64,000 nt of DNA from Pseudomonadota bacterium (GTDB lineage: Bacteria; Desulfobacterota; Binatia; Binatales; Binataceae), in contig JAJPIL010000026.1 in NCBI GenBank assembly GCA_021324755.1, positions 1 through 64,000 of the forward strand. The letters run 5' to 3'. The translations under genes and the position numbers were made by a program. Within the stretch, counting starts at the first letter, position 1; each line of letters opens with the position of its first letter. Below are positions 29,203 to 38,220 of this stretch, piece by piece. The notes under the pieces were generated by a model. The model saw only the letters and a list, made by a program, of their open reading frames with translations, was not told the origin of the DNA and searched no databases.

Positions 29203-30011
29203 GTCGCACGTCGCATAATCTATCCTTGCCAGTCGGAGGTGCGATCGTGGCGAGCTTGGTCGCCATTGCCTTGTTTGCTCCCCTGTTTGTGACTAGGGAC
29301 CCTTTGGCGATAGACCTTAATAACGTGTTAGCGCCTCCCGGTTGGTCCCATCCATTTGGCTGCGATGAGCTCGGACGGGACGTACTTGTTAGAATTGTGT
29401 GGGGAGTGCGGCTTTCGCTGTTGGTGTCGACGATCGTAGTCGCGGTCTCCGTCGCGATCGGCACGTTGGCCGGTGGTTTTGCCGCCCTTGCCAGCGGGCC
29501 CGTAGACGAGCTTGTCATGAGAACGATCGATGTGCTTCTGGCATTTCCGGGAATTCTATTAGCGCTCGCGCTGGCGGCGATTCTGGGACCTGGGCTGTTC
29601 GACCTGGTGATCGCTCTTTGCGCTATTGGTTGGACGGGTTACGCACGACTGGTGCGTGGCGAGATTCTTTCGCTCAAGGAGCGCGATTATGTGGTTGCGG
29701 CGCGCGCGCTCGGAAGCAGCACGGGGCGCATTTTGTGGCGCCATCTGATGCCCGCGCTTATGGGGCCACTGATTGTTCGCGCAAGTTTCGGAATAGCTGG
29801 GATAATCGTAGCTGAGGCTGCTCTCTCTTTTCTCGGCTTGGGCGCTAAACCACCTACTCCCACTTTGGGCAACATGCTTGAGGAGGGACGTGCCTTTTTG
29901 TTGGTTGCTCCGAACCTGACGCTGGCGCCAGGTGCGATTATCGGGCTGTCGGTGCTCGGGTTCAACTTGCTGGGTGACGGCCTAGCCAAAGCGTTTGGTG
30001 AAGTCCGATAA
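29199..30011 (+). CDS. ABC transporter permease (DppC-like)
   Basis: HPFGCDELGRDVLVRIVWGVRLSL; overlaps preceding permease. Confidence 0.92.
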   Translation: MSRTSHNLSLPVGGAIVASLVAIALFAPLFVTRDPLAIDLNNVLAPPGWSHPFGCDELGRDVLVRIVWGVRLSLLVSTIVVAVSVAIGTLAGGFAALASGPVDELVMRTIDVLLAFPGILLALALAAILGPGLFDLVIALCAIGWTGYARLVRGEILSLKERDYVVAARALGSSTGRILWRHLMPALMGPLIVRASFGIAGIIVAEAALSFLGLGAKPPTPTLGNMLEEGRAFLLVAPNLTLAPGAIIGLSVLGFNLLGDGLAKAFGEVR

Positions 30012-30087
30012 CGAAGCCGGATCGCGTCAAGCCAAGTCGCACCACTTTACCTCGAGGAAGCGTGTACTGGCAGGTACAGCGTGCCTG

Positions 30088-31173
30088 CTAGCTCGTAGCC
30101 GCCACAGCGCGAGCCGTGCCCAGGGACTTTCGGCTAGGAAATAGTTGGCGGCGAAGGACTTGAAGATTACGAGATAGAGGCTGGCGAATAATCCCCTTTT
30201 CGGTGATTATGGCAGTGACGAGCTGTGCAGGCGTCACGTCAAAGGCCGGGTTGAATGCTTTGACACCCTCGGGCGCGATCCGTGATCGATGGAACGTTAA
30301 AATCTCATCTTCTGAGCGTTCCTCGATTGGAATTTCACGACCGCTTGCGCACGTGAAATCGATCGTGGAGGTCGGGGCGGCCACGTAAAATGGTACTCCG
30401 TGACGCTCGGCGAGGACGGCCAATGTATAGGTGCCGATTTTATTTGCAACGTCGCCGTTTGTCGCGATTCGGTCGGCGCCGACGATCACGCAGTCAGCGC
30501 GCTTGGAAGCCAGGACGGTTCCGGCTGCACTGTCTACGATTACTGTCACGGGGATTCCCTCCTTGTGCAATTCCCATGCAGTAAGGCGCGAACCCTGCAA
30601 AAAGGGCCGAGTTTCGCTAGCTATAACACTTATCCTTTTTCCAGCTTCTTTTGCGGCGCGCACGACGCCTAACGCAGTGCCGTAGCCAGCCGTGGCAAGC
30701 GCGCCGGCGTTGCAATGGGTCAGCACGGTACAAGGGTCAGGTAAAAGTTCGGCTCCGAGCCGGCCCAAAGTTCGGTTGGTATCGATGTCCTCTTGGCAGA
30801 TACTCAACGCTTCTTCCCGTAGTCGACCAAACAGCGCTTGACTTTCCAGGTGCAGATTTGCACGAAGAACCCGTTCCATGCGCTCCAGCGCCCAACGAAG
30901 GTTCACCGCAGTTGGCCGTGTTTTTCTAAGGGCGGCTGCAACCTTAGCGAATTTTCGCAGTGCATTTTCACCCTCGGTTCCCTTAAGGCCGAGTGCAACC
31001 GCCATCGCCGCTGCCACACCAATTGCCGGCGCTCCTCTCACCACCATCGCCGAGATCGCGCGTGCCACAGCTCGAAAATCGCGGCACGTTCGCATCACCT
31101 CTCGGTTCGGTAAAAGACGTTGATCGAGCAAATAAACCTGGTCGTGACGCCACTGGACAGGTTGAATGGTCAT
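30088..31173 (-). CDS. mtnA: S-methyl-5-thioribose-1-phosphate isomerase
   Basis: VRGAPAIGVAAAMAVALG, THCNAGALATAGYGTALGVVRAA, ETRPFLQGSRLTAWEL, VGADRIATNGDVANKIGTY. Confidence 0.93.
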   Translation of the reverse strand: MTIQPVQWRHDQVYLLDQRLLPNREVMRTCRDFRAVARAISAMVVRGAPAIGVAAAMAVALGLKGTEGENALRKFAKVAAALRKTRPTAVNLRWALERMERVLRANLHLESQALFGRLREEALSICQEDIDTNRTLGRLGAELLPDPCTVLTHCNAGALATAGYGTALGVVRAAKEAGKRISVIASETRPFLQGSRLTAWELHKEGIPVTVIVDSAAGTVLASKRADCVIVGADRIATNGDVANKIGTYTLAVLAERHGVPFYVAAPTSTIDFTCASGREIPIEERSEDEILTFHRSRIAPEGVKAFNPAFDVTPAQLVTAIITEKGIIRQPLSRNLQVLRRQLFPSRKSLGTARAVAATS

Positions 31174-31261
31174 CCGATTGCTCCAATTCAAAACGACACG
31201 GATTCGGCAACAAACGCCTTCGCCAATTGCTATTTCTCTGTTTGCTTAGTAGGTGAAGGGT

Positions 31262-31639
31262 CTACGCGATACGCTCGTACAACCCACGTGCTTTGCGTTT
31301 TACCATCCCCGCCTCGATCCAGCGCGTAACGGCCGCGAAAATCTCCGAAGGCCTCTTGTTTTGCATCCCAGGGATAGCGCGAATGTGCGAGGCTTTGAAT
31401 TCTTTCGGCAGTCGCGTAAGCACGGCGCGCCAGTCCGTCCTAGCGCTGTTAGAACCCATGCTTCTCGCGACAGTAATATCGCCCGTGAGAATTCCGAGTC
31501 GCCGCTCCTCCTCGCGCAATTTCTCGAGTTCCTGCTCCTTTATCTTTATTTCCTTGCGCACTTCGGCTAGAAGCGACCGCGCCTGTTGCTGGATTTGGCG
31601 AATCGCGGAGGACACGCCGGGCCTTTCCCGACTAGGCAT
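31262..31639 (-). CDS. hypothetical protein with N-terminal coiled coil and possible winged-helix C-terminus
   Basis: Charged heptad-like EVRKEIKIKEQELEKLREEERRLG; RPSEIFAAVTRWIEAGMVKRKARGLYERI. Confidence 0.55.
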   Translation of the reverse strand: MPSRERPGVSSAIRQIQQQARSLLAEVRKEIKIKEQELEKLREEERRLGILTGDITVARSMGSNSARTDWRAVLTRLPKEFKASHIRAIPGMQNKRPSEIFAAVTRWIEAGMVKRKARGLYERIA

Positions 31640-32384
31640 TTGACTTTCTCCCAGGTGATTAATGTGATCGCTAGCTAATATTACTATTTTCGCTTACTGG
31701 TAATAGCTTTAGCTGATTGCACAAGCTTAATTCAACTACTTTTAACGACTGCTTATTAGTGGTTTTTACCTTTTGAAATCGCCGAATCGTGTTACGGCTC
31801 CGCCCGTTTAAGGCACCTCTCTTTAGCTTGTCGGCTCAAACGGCTTATTTGGGCGCCATATAATCTTCTCCATTGCAAAATCTCTGCTAACTTATACTTT
31901 TTCGGATGACTTTCCCCCTGTCTGAGTTGCAAACGGTCGGAAGGATTGGTTTTTTACCATGGATGCATCGAGTGTAGTTATGATCTGCCTTAGCAGAGCA
32001 TCGGCGAGCTATTGAGTAAGAAGGCAACTTTTACCAAACACGTTATATCGCCAACGAAGTACGTTTGCTGGCGAAAGCGAGTTTGGGTTCAGTCCGCTGC
32101 ATAGGTGAATTGGATTTATTTGAGTTCGAGCGTTGGTTTTTAATCGTAAACGTTCGGTTTGCGTGTACTGTGACCGCGATAGGGCGCGAGGATTTTTGCG
32201 CTTAGATCCCGCGCAAGAAGAAAACGGCCTTTGGCGCTGCTCGGCCAGTAGCGATTTAACCAGCCTCGTGGTGAATTGCTCGCTTTGTGAATAGAACTAA
32301 GGTGCAGACGAGCCCATACGACAAGCTGGTAGCGCCATTTTTAGCGCACCGCTTTTCAAAACAGACATGGCTTTTTGATCGGAT

Positions 32385-32415
32385 TTGCATGACGCCTGCT
32401 TTTTTGTGCTAATAT
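32385..32415 (+). promoter_or_regulatory. candidate sigma70-like promoter upstream of RRM gene
   Basis: TTGCAT (32385-32390), 19-bp spacer, TAATAT (32410-32415). Confidence 0.35.
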
Positions 32416-32547
32416 AGGGCATCACGGACGCCGTAGGCGTGGCTTTGTGTGACGAAGCCCGAACCCAAGTTGATTGAACGTGTTTGGATTCGCGCAGAGG
32501 CTTGATGACGCCTTCGAGCGTTGCGTGAAAGACTGAAGGAGTGTTGC

Positions 32548-32853
32548 ATGTCTCGTAGATTGTATGTTGGTAACCTTGCTTGGGCGGTGACCGATCAGGA
32601 CCTCAAGGACCTGTTTTCGGAAGCTGGCAGAGTCAAAAGTTCGCAGGTGATTGTGGACAGGGATACGAAGAGATCGCGAGGGTTCGGCTTCGTTGAGATG
32701 GAGACCGACGAGGCGGCCGATGCGGCCATTAAAAAGTTCAACGGTCGCGAGCTGAAGGGCCGCCCGATTCGGGTCAATGAGGCACAGACGCGGGCCTCCG
32801 GCGAGAACTCTGGGGGATCGCGACGAGGAGGCTCAGGTCGCGAGCGTAGTTAG
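32548..32853 (+). CDS. RRM-domain RNA-binding protein
   Basis: RNP2 LYVGNLAW and RNP1 RGFGFVEM; Gly/Arg/Ser-rich tail. Confidence 0.95.
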   Translation: MSRRLYVGNLAWAVTDQDLKDLFSEAGRVKSSQVIVDRDTKRSRGFGFVEMETDEAADAAIKKFNGRELKGRPIRVNEAQTRASGENSGGSRRGGSGRERS

Positions 32854-32887
32854 TCGTTTTTCCGTAGCCCGAACCGCGTTGCGCAAG

Positions 32888-32936
32888 CCGCCCGCGCCAC
32901 ACCGACAGGCTCTCGAGTAAGAAGTGTGGCGGGCGG
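32888..32936. repeat. inverted repeat / stem-loop downstream of RRM gene
   Basis: CCGCCCGCGCCACAC ... GTGTGGCGGGCGG (one 2-nt bulge). Confidence 0.7.
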
Positions 32937-32967
32937 GAAAACTAGCGAAGAGGCGGCAAAGGTCGAA

Positions 32968-33004
32968 GCTCTCCGGGGGGTGGGCGAAAGTACTCCCGGA
33001 GAGC
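32968..33004. repeat. second inverted repeat / stem-loop downstream of RRM gene
   Basis: GCTCTCCGGG ... CCCGGAGAGC, perfect 10-bp arms, 17-nt loop. Confidence 0.75.
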
Positions 33005-33436
33005 AAAGCTAGGCTTCTCCGAGCGCTTTGTTCGTCTTGGGTAGTCGAGAGTTGCCCCGCCTAGCCCCGCTTGCGCCAACCTGACGGGTAATTTTCCCCA
33101 CAACGTTGAGCGCGCGATACTGGCCGAAGTGCTGGCGAGTCGGCCCGTGCGCTTTGAGGCCTTGGCGACGGACAGGAAGGTCCGATTCGCTTGTTCGACT
33201 GCCTTGTGCCGTGCCTTGAAACATGGCGAGTCTATTTGCCAAGTAGGACCGCTTCGGTATAGGACTGCCCCTTGCTTACGTTAGTGGCTTGCCTTGGACG
33301 CACACCGTGGTAGCGCGCTAAAATTTCTTCTTGGAAGCTTTGTTCCTTCGACATCGCCCCTAATTCGCTAGGAGGTTAGCGGGGGCGCTTGTCATAACCG
33401 TTAGTCGCGCTGCTGTAAGCATGCAGGTCTATCAGG

Positions 33437-35383
33437 ATGAGTACCGGTACTGAGCATCCTCTGACCGGGACGCTGGTGGAGTTTCTCCACGCGGGCAAAT
33501 TACACTTTGGGCTCGCGCTTAAAGAGCAAGGCGAGCTAGTGACCGTTCTCGAGCCGAGCGGTCAGCGGGCCACGGTTAAGCGCAGCTTAATTTTTGTTTC
33601 CCACCCAGAGCACAGGGCAGACGAGCGCACGTTCGAAGCTGCCTTCGAAGAGTTGGCTAAGGCGCGAGCGGAACTGGCCACTGATTTGGACTTGAGGTTG
33701 CTGTGGGAGATTACCCGCGAGCAGAGCCGCGCTTACACAGTGGCCGAACTGGCCGAGCTATACTTCGGGCGCAGCTCTACAGTGGCTGAAGCTGTCATGT
33801 GGGAGGCTCTGTTGAGCGACAACGTTTATTTCAAACGGCGTCATCTCGAGTTTTACCCCCAGCCGGAAAGCCATGTAGAGCGGGTCATCTTGCAGCAGGA
33901 GCGCGCCCGGTTGCGCAGTGAGGCGGTCCGACGCCTCGAGACTCTGCTCAAAGAAGTTCTTGCAGGGCAGGCAGAAGTAGACGCTCAAACGCGTGAGGGA
34001 CTGGTCGCAGACCTTTGGTCTTTTCTGAAAAACCCTCATGGTCGAAGTCGCGAACTGAGTGCTTTGCTTGAGCAATTGATGCCCGACGTTAACCCGTTGG
34101 AGACCGCCTATGAATTGTTGGAAAAGCTGGATGCAGCGCCACTCGAGGGGCGGTTCGTCACAGTCGGGGGTCTACCTCTGACGTTCAGTTCGGAAGCACT
34201 TAAAGAGGCGTCTTGTTCACGGCCATCATCACGACCCGAGATCGCCGAGCCCGCAGCGGTGGCTATCGACGACGAGGAGACGCAGGAAGTCGATGACGCG
34301 ATAGCAGTTGAACAGCTTGACGACGACACGTTCCGAGTAAGGGTGTTTATCGCTTTGGTCGCCGACTTCGTCGAAAAAGACAGCGCCCTTGATCGTGAGG
34401 CGGCTTCCCGCGGTGCGACTGTGTACTTGCCAGAAGCGACGATTCGGATGCTGCCGGATGCGATATCTTGCGACGCCGCAAGTTTGCTTGCCGGGCGCAA
34501 GCGGTCAGTCTTGGTTACTGAGGCAATCCTGAGTAGAAGTTGCGAGCTGTTAAAAGCCTCTATCTATCCCGCGCAAATCTCGGTTCGAAAGCGGCTGACA
34601 TACGAGCAGGCTGATGCCCTACTTTTGCAAGACAAAGGCGAGGGGTCGGAAGAACTGGCTTCCCAGCTACGTGTTCTTTATGAGCTTGCGATGAGGCTGC
34701 GCGAGCGTCGGTTGCGAGCCGGGGCGCTTTTGGTCCAGCGGCGAGAGCTCAAGGTGAGGGTAAGAGACGGCGAGATCGAGTTGCGGACGATAGACACGGG
34801 TTCGCCGTCGCGCCAGATGGTGGCGGAGTACATGGTGCTCAGCAATTTTGTCGCCGCTCGTTATGCCGCCGACAACCAGATTCCGATTATTTACCGAGTA
34901 CAGCCGCTGGCTGGTTCGGATCTAACGATTCAGCGCCCCAGACTGTCGCTTTATCCGGAATTTCATGCTGGAATCGGGCTTAGCGTTTACGCCCAGTTGA
35001 GCTCACCCATCCGACGCTACGCTGACCTCGTGTTGCAACGCCAACTTGTTGCAGTGCTCAGCGGCGATCGTCCCGTATACGGGAGCGAGGAGCTCATGCG
35101 GGTTCTAGCTGGGGCCGAGAACTGCGAAACCGTGGGCAAGGAACTCGAGCGACGCGCCAAGCGGTATTGGGCTCTCAGATACTTAGAGCGCCACTGCACC
35201 GACAGACCACTCTTAGCTCATAGCCTGCGAGGAGGTATGAGCGCAGAACTGGCCGAACTGCCGATCCGCGGGGCTCTCAAGGGCGCGCCCTCCCAAATTG
35301 GCGAAGGCCTAATTCGCGTCGCAGTTGCCAAAGTCGACCCGCTTCGTGGTCAACTTACGTTCGAGTACCTGGGCCCTGCCTAA
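33437..35383 (+). CDS. RNB-domain ribonuclease (RNase II/R family)
   Basis: AIDDEETQEVDDAIAVE, SSPIRRYADLVLQRQL, RNB-domain order. Confidence 0.88.
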   Translation: MSTGTEHPLTGTLVEFLHAGKLHFGLALKEQGELVTVLEPSGQRATVKRSLIFVSHPEHRADERTFEAAFEELAKARAELATDLDLRLLWEITREQSRAYTVAELAELYFGRSSTVAEAVMWEALLSDNVYFKRRHLEFYPQPESHVERVILQQERARLRSEAVRRLETLLKEVLAGQAEVDAQTREGLVADLWSFLKNPHGRSRELSALLEQLMPDVNPLETAYELLEKLDAAPLEGRFVTVGGLPLTFSSEALKEASCSRPSSRPEIAEPAAVAIDDEETQEVDDAIAVEQLDDDTFRVRVFIALVADFVEKDSALDREAASRGATVYLPEATIRMLPDAISCDAASLLAGRKRSVLVTEAILSRSCELLKASIYPAQISVRKRLTYEQADALLLQDKGEGSEELASQLRVLYELAMRLRERRLRAGALLVQRRELKVRVRDGEIELRTIDTGSPSRQMVAEYMVLSNFVAARYAADNQIPIIYRVQPLAGSDLTIQRPRLSLYPEFHAGIGLSVYAQLSSPIRRYADLVLQRQLVAVLSGDRPVYGSEELMRVLAGAENCETVGKELERRAKRYWALRYLERHCTDRPLLAHSLRGGMSAELAELPIRGALKGAPSQIGEGLIRVAVAKVDPLRGQLTFEYLGPA

Positions 35384-35462
35384 AATTGAGAGGGCGCCCA
35401 AGCTTAGCCAGAGTTTGGCCGAACACGACTGGCGTTTTACGCCGAAATGCTGCGTCAGCTGG

Positions 35463-35660
35463 CTATTGGCTGCTCTGTACCTTGCTGTCCTGTTCTAGGC
35501 GCCAGCGGTCGATCGATTCCACGTTGAAGCGCCAGTCGCTTCCTACCTTGAAAGCTGGTAGCTTGCCTCGCTTAAGCTGCCGGTAAATCGTCGAAGGATG
35601 AACTTTAAGATACTGAGACAGCTCCTTCACAGTTAAAACCTTGCTTGTTTCGGCCTCCAT
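35463..35660 (-). CDS. helix-turn-helix (excisionase/MerR-type) DNA-binding protein
   Basis: LTVKELSQYLKVHPSTIYRQLKRGKLPAFKVGSDWRFNVESIDRWR. Confidence 0.88.
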   Translation of the reverse strand: MEAETSKVLTVKELSQYLKVHPSTIYRQLKRGKLPAFKVGSDWRFNVESIDRWRLEQDSKVQSSQ

Positions 35661-36292
35661 CGCTTTACGAACCTCCTTCTTGGTAGCGCTCGGCTATAGC
35701 TCGCTATCCTTTCAGCATCAACTCGCCTAAACAAATGGCGCGCCAAACGCCTAGCCACCAGAAATTACCAACGTTTGTCCATATTTTGCGTAGACCACGT
35801 CTAACCCTTCGGCACCCGGAATATGGCAACTTGGGACACTAGCGTGGCTATATGGGACTTCGTAATGCCTTGTTTTGCAACATTGGTCGCTACATTCCCC
35901 GTATTTTCAATAGTTAGACATATTCGCTTAAGCTAGCTTTTAGCTGCCCTAAAAATCCCGCGGTCAGTTCGTGCTCAAGCCAAATTCTTGCCGCTGAAGG
36001 CCGCATTTTTGGCACGCTCGGGTAAAACGTCAACAACTACGATCGCACCAGCATCAGCTGTGGCTTAAGACCGGATTCTTAGCGGGCTAAGCTAAAACCG
36101 GGTGTCGCGCCGACTCGGTATATTTGAAGCTGCCGTCGGTGGAAACGCATGCTGTCAGGCGCTGAGCCGAAAAGAGACCTTTTTAGGCTTGCGAGGTGGG
36201 TCTAACCAGCGGTGTTCTTCAAACGTTAAGGGCTTTCCGGGCAAAGTGGGCTCCGTGGCTCTGTCGTCGCGCAGACGATAGCATGTGGGCTC

Positions 36293-36922
36293 ATGGGTAG
36301 GATGCCAAGTTTTCGGCACGAAAAGAGGGCTTGGCGGCAAAAATTTGCCGCCGTCGCTGGCGTGGATGAGGTAGGCGTGGGCTCGTGGGCAGGTCCGGTC
36401 GTGGCGGCGGCGGTGATTTTTCCCCCCGAAGCGAATGAAAGCGAGCTTGCTGGTATCAACGATTCAAAGCGCTTGACCCCGGCCTCGCGCGAGCGTTTGT
36501 GCGCAATGATTGTGGAGCGGGCGCTCGCGAGCGCCGTAGGTATCGTCGAGGTCGAGGAAATCGACCTACTCAACGTCTTGGCCGCCGCTCTTTTGGCTAT
36601 GCGTCGAGCGGTTGAGGCTTTGCCTGTTCGTCCTCAGTTTCTACTAATTGATGGTCGGGGGCCGTCGCCGGTGCCCGGCCTGCCGTATTTGCGACTCGTC
36701 GGGGGAGACAGCGACTCGGTTTCGATCGCAGCGGCATCGATCGTCGCCAAGGTTACCCGAGATAAGTTCATGTGCCATTACGACCAGCGCTACCCGGGCT
36801 ACGGCTTTGCCGAACACAAAGGTTACGGCACTCGCAAGCACCTCGAGGCGCTAAGGCAACTGGGCGTCTCGCCAATTCACCGCAAATCGTTTTCCCCAGT
36901 CGCTGCGCTGTGCGAGAAGTGA
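36293..36922 (+). CDS. rnhB: ribonuclease HII
   Basis: VAGVDEVGVGSWAGPVVAAAVIF, NDSKRLTPASRE, GYGTRKHLEALRQLGVSPIHRKSF. Confidence 0.93.
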   Translation: MGRMPSFRHEKRAWRQKFAAVAGVDEVGVGSWAGPVVAAAVIFPPEANESELAGINDSKRLTPASRERLCAMIVERALASAVGIVEVEEIDLLNVLAAALLAMRRAVEALPVRPQFLLIDGRGPSPVPGLPYLRLVGGDSDSVSIAAASIVAKVTRDKFMCHYDQRYPGYGFAEHKGYGTRKHLEALRQLGVSPIHRKSFSPVAALCEK

Positions 36923-37109
36923 TCTTGCGTAAGCTTTGGGGCGATTTCCTCTTGGCCTGATATCTTCGAAATGTAAACATAAGCGGGTTTCGAGGAAGTT
37001 TTACGCCTGAAGGGTAGATGCGCTCGTAACTATCTTGCGCGCTGCCTGACCAGTGTCGTGAAATTGAAATTGAGTGGACCACTAAAAGTGAGTTTTACAA
37101 ATACAAAAA

Positions 37110-37139
37110 TTGAGTTTTACTTGTAGTCGCGCCTAAGAT
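37110..37139 (+). promoter_or_regulatory. candidate sigma70-like promoter upstream of pdhA
   Basis: TTGAGT (37110-37115), 18-bp spacer, TAAGAT (37134-37139). Confidence 0.3.
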
Positions 37140-37198
37140 CAGGCTATGGCCGGCTGAAACGAGACGATATACGTTCAGCCGATGGAGGAAAACCGACA

Positions 37199-38203
37199 AT
37201 GGCCTTGGAACGAGAAAAACACTTGGCCGAGCGGAGTTTGCTCACACTGACCGAAACCGAGCTTCAGGACATGTACCGCATGATGGTTCTGATTCGGCGA
37301 TTTGAAGACAAAGTCGCCGAAATGTACATGCGAGGCAAGATCACGGGCTTCTGCCATCTGTATGCCGGCGAAGAGGCGGTCGCAGTGGGAGCGATCCGCG
37401 CGCTCTACGACAAAGACTATGTCGTATCAACCTATCGTGAACACGGCCACTGCTTGGCCAAAGGTGCGTCGCCTAAACGGGTGATGGCCGAGCTGTTCGG
37501 TAAGGCGACCGGCGTGTCGCGCGGTCGAGGCGGTTCGATGCATCTGTTCGACGCCGAGTTGCGATTCATGGGTGGGTACGCGATCGTTGGCGGTGGATTG
37601 CCGCTGGCTGCGGGGCTTGGCCTCTCGATCCAGTACAAGGAAGAACCGGAGATTGTCTGTTGCTTTTTTGGCGACGGCGCGATACCCCAGGGTGCCTTCC
37701 ATGAAACGCTGAACTTGGCGTCGCTGTGGAAGCTTCCCGTGGTTTTTATTTGCGAGAATAACTTTTATGGAATGGGCACGCTGACGCAGAGGGCGATTTG
37801 TCAGCAGGAGCTCTACCGCTTTGCGCAGCCGTACAACATCCCAGGCGTGCGGGTCGACGGTATGGACGTTCTCGAAGTGTACGCAGCTACGGTCGAGGCT
37901 GCGGCACATGCGCGCGAAGGTCACGGTCCCTATTTAATCGAGGCGGTGACGTATCGTTTCCGAGGACATTCGATGTCCGACCCAGCCGAGTATCGCTCGA
38001 AGCGTGAAGAGCGAATCTGGCAGGAGCGTGACCCGATAAAGCGTTTCCGACGAAGGCTAATTGAACGCCGGATAAGTGCCGCTACGCTCGATCAGATCGA
38101 CCGGGAGGTAGACGCCGAGATCGAAGAGGCGGTGCGGTTTGCCGACGAAAGCCCGGATCCGGACGTAAGTGAGGTAACAAAATACGTATACGTCGACGCT
38201 TAA
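37199..38203 (+). CDS. pdhA: pyruvate dehydrogenase E1 component subunit alpha
   Basis: FCHLYAGEEAVAVG, REHGHCLAKG, GRGGSMHLF, GDGAIPQGAFHETLNLA TPP motif, RFRGHSMSDPAEYR. Confidence 0.93.
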   Translation: MALEREKHLAERSLLTLTETELQDMYRMMVLIRRFEDKVAEMYMRGKITGFCHLYAGEEAVAVGAIRALYDKDYVVSTYREHGHCLAKGASPKRVMAELFGKATGVSRGRGGSMHLFDAELRFMGGYAIVGGGLPLAAGLGLSIQYKEEPEIVCCFFGDGAIPQGAFHETLNLASLWKLPVVFICENNFYGMGTLTQRAICQQELYRFAQPYNIPGVRVDGMDVLEVYAATVEAAAHAREGHGPYLIEAVTYRFRGHSMSDPAEYRSKREERIWQERDPIKRFRRRLIERRISAATLDQIDREVDAEIEEAVRFADESPDPDVSEVTKYVYVDA

Positions 38204-38220
38204 CTGGAGCATAGTTTTGT

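Noticed and set aside
35463-35660. Excisionase-like gene as sign of an integrated element
   Set aside because: No integrase, att-like repeats or phage genes nearby; small HTH proteins of this type are commonly stand-alone regulators.
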